This document shows positions 63,682 through 64,000 of a stretch of 64,000 nt of DNA, piece by piece. The translations under genes and the position numbers were made by a program. Position 1 is the stretch's first letter. Each line of letters opens with the position of its first letter. The stretch spans positions 124,001 through 188,000 of the forward strand of contig NC_057377.1 of NCBI RefSeq assembly GCF_016906535.1, given 5' to 3'. The notes beneath the pieces are model-generated. The model had not been told where the DNA came from. It saw nothing but the letters and a program-made list of their open reading frames with translations, and did no database searches. The DNA is from Rhizoctonia solani. Taxonomy: Eukaryota > Basidiomycota > Agaricomycetes > Cantharellales > Ceratobasidiaceae.

Positions 63682-64000
63682 TGTTATAACCTCCTTACAT
63701 ATACCACTGGAATCAGACGATTTTTCTGATATTTTTACTATTTTTTACGAACCCTTTATCTTATGTTTTTCAATCACGTGATCTCGGCGCTTATTATGCC
63801 GAGATGCCGCGCCGAGATGCCGTGCCAAGGGCGCTTAGGGGAAATCCACGCTTCCGCGCAGCCCGCAGCACCCTTCTTTTTTCACACCTGTACTTCCTTT
63901 CTCACGTGCACAGACCATGTAGATAGTGCGTTCACTTTTATATATACAGCAGGAAAATTGCTTGGAGATCCCAAGTTGATTTTACCTTGTCTCATATTCA
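63682..64000 (+). mobile_element. E5-family LTR, truncated by the window edge
   Basis: TGTTATAACCTCCTTACATA, the AATCACGTGATCTCGGCGC box, the repeated GCCGAGATGCC words and the TATATATACAGCAGG box match the reverse complement of 45137-45701. It keeps several CG dinucleotides that the E5 copy lost (CCGAGATGCCGCGCCGAG versus CCAAGATGCCGCGCCAAG), so it is a younger or less decayed copy. It may be the 5' LTR of an element continuing past the window. Confidence 0.85.

Noticed and set aside
1..64000. tRNA or rRNA genes
   Set aside because: I saw no cloverleaf with A/B boxes and no rRNA-like stretch by eye; a covariance-model scan would be decisive.

Overview
The window is a slice of a fungal nuclear genome, most likely an agaricomycete basidiomycete (a Rhizoctonia/Ceratobasidium-type genome would fit). 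The grounds are short GT-AG introns of 50-120 nt with CTAAC/CTAAT branch sites, a Plavaka/CACTA-type transposase, several Tf1/sushi-like chromodomain Ty3 elements, and hAT, Tc1, pogo and LINE remnants. I see no bacterial, rRNA, tRNA or CRISPR features. Nearly everything is transposable element; one small three-exon gene (59958-60342) looks like an ordinary host gene.

Layout. 1-2.7 kb: remnant of an unknown spliced gene with a (GTGGGA)n tract. 2.75-6.5 kb: solo LTR, LTR fragments, a small foldback element and a pair of 117-bp inverted repeats. 6.77-11.64 kb: broken Plavaka/CACTA transposase split by a 1307-bp solo LTR. 11.9-12.9 kb: 5'-truncated LINE. 12.9-45.1 kb: one hAT transposase gene (minus strand) split in a small intron by 28.4 kb of nested insertions: a foldback MITE, a Tc1 element at its palindrome centre, Ty3 element E1 at the Tc1 border, and Ty3 elements E2 (13.6 kb, intact, young) and E3 inside E1. 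Target-site duplications (TSDs) support the order: GTATA for E1, CTTTG for E2, AAGAG for E3, TA for Tc1 and MITE. 45.1-48.6 kb: Ty3 element E5, 5'-truncated. 48.6-55.6 kb: Ty3 element E4 with intact pol, gag interrupted by an inverted solo LTR, and no TSD of its own. 55.6-57.7 kb: degenerate gag of another Ty3 family (E6). 58.5-59.7 kb: inverted repeats. 59.96-60.34 kb: host gene. 60.5-63.1 kb: two pogo/Tigger-like remnants. 63.36-64 kb: LTR inside LTR inside LTR.

How it works together. E1, E3 and E4 look like Tf1-type self-priming elements: the sequence next to the 5' LTR is complementary to the presumed RNA 5' end, 33-35 nt after the TATA box. E1 and E3 also carry GGGAAAA in gag phase, with pol open in the -1 frame. 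E2 looks tRNA-primed, encodes one Gag-Pol of 2824 residues, and has an extra two-exon sense gene between pol and its 3' LTR; this is the best candidate for something undescribed. A second theme is CpG decay. Premature TGA codons sit where CGA (Arg) is expected, catalytic Asp codons have repeatedly become Asn through CG to CA, and differences between LTR pairs and between MITE arms are almost all CG/TG/CA. This points to methylation-linked deamination or a RIP-like process.
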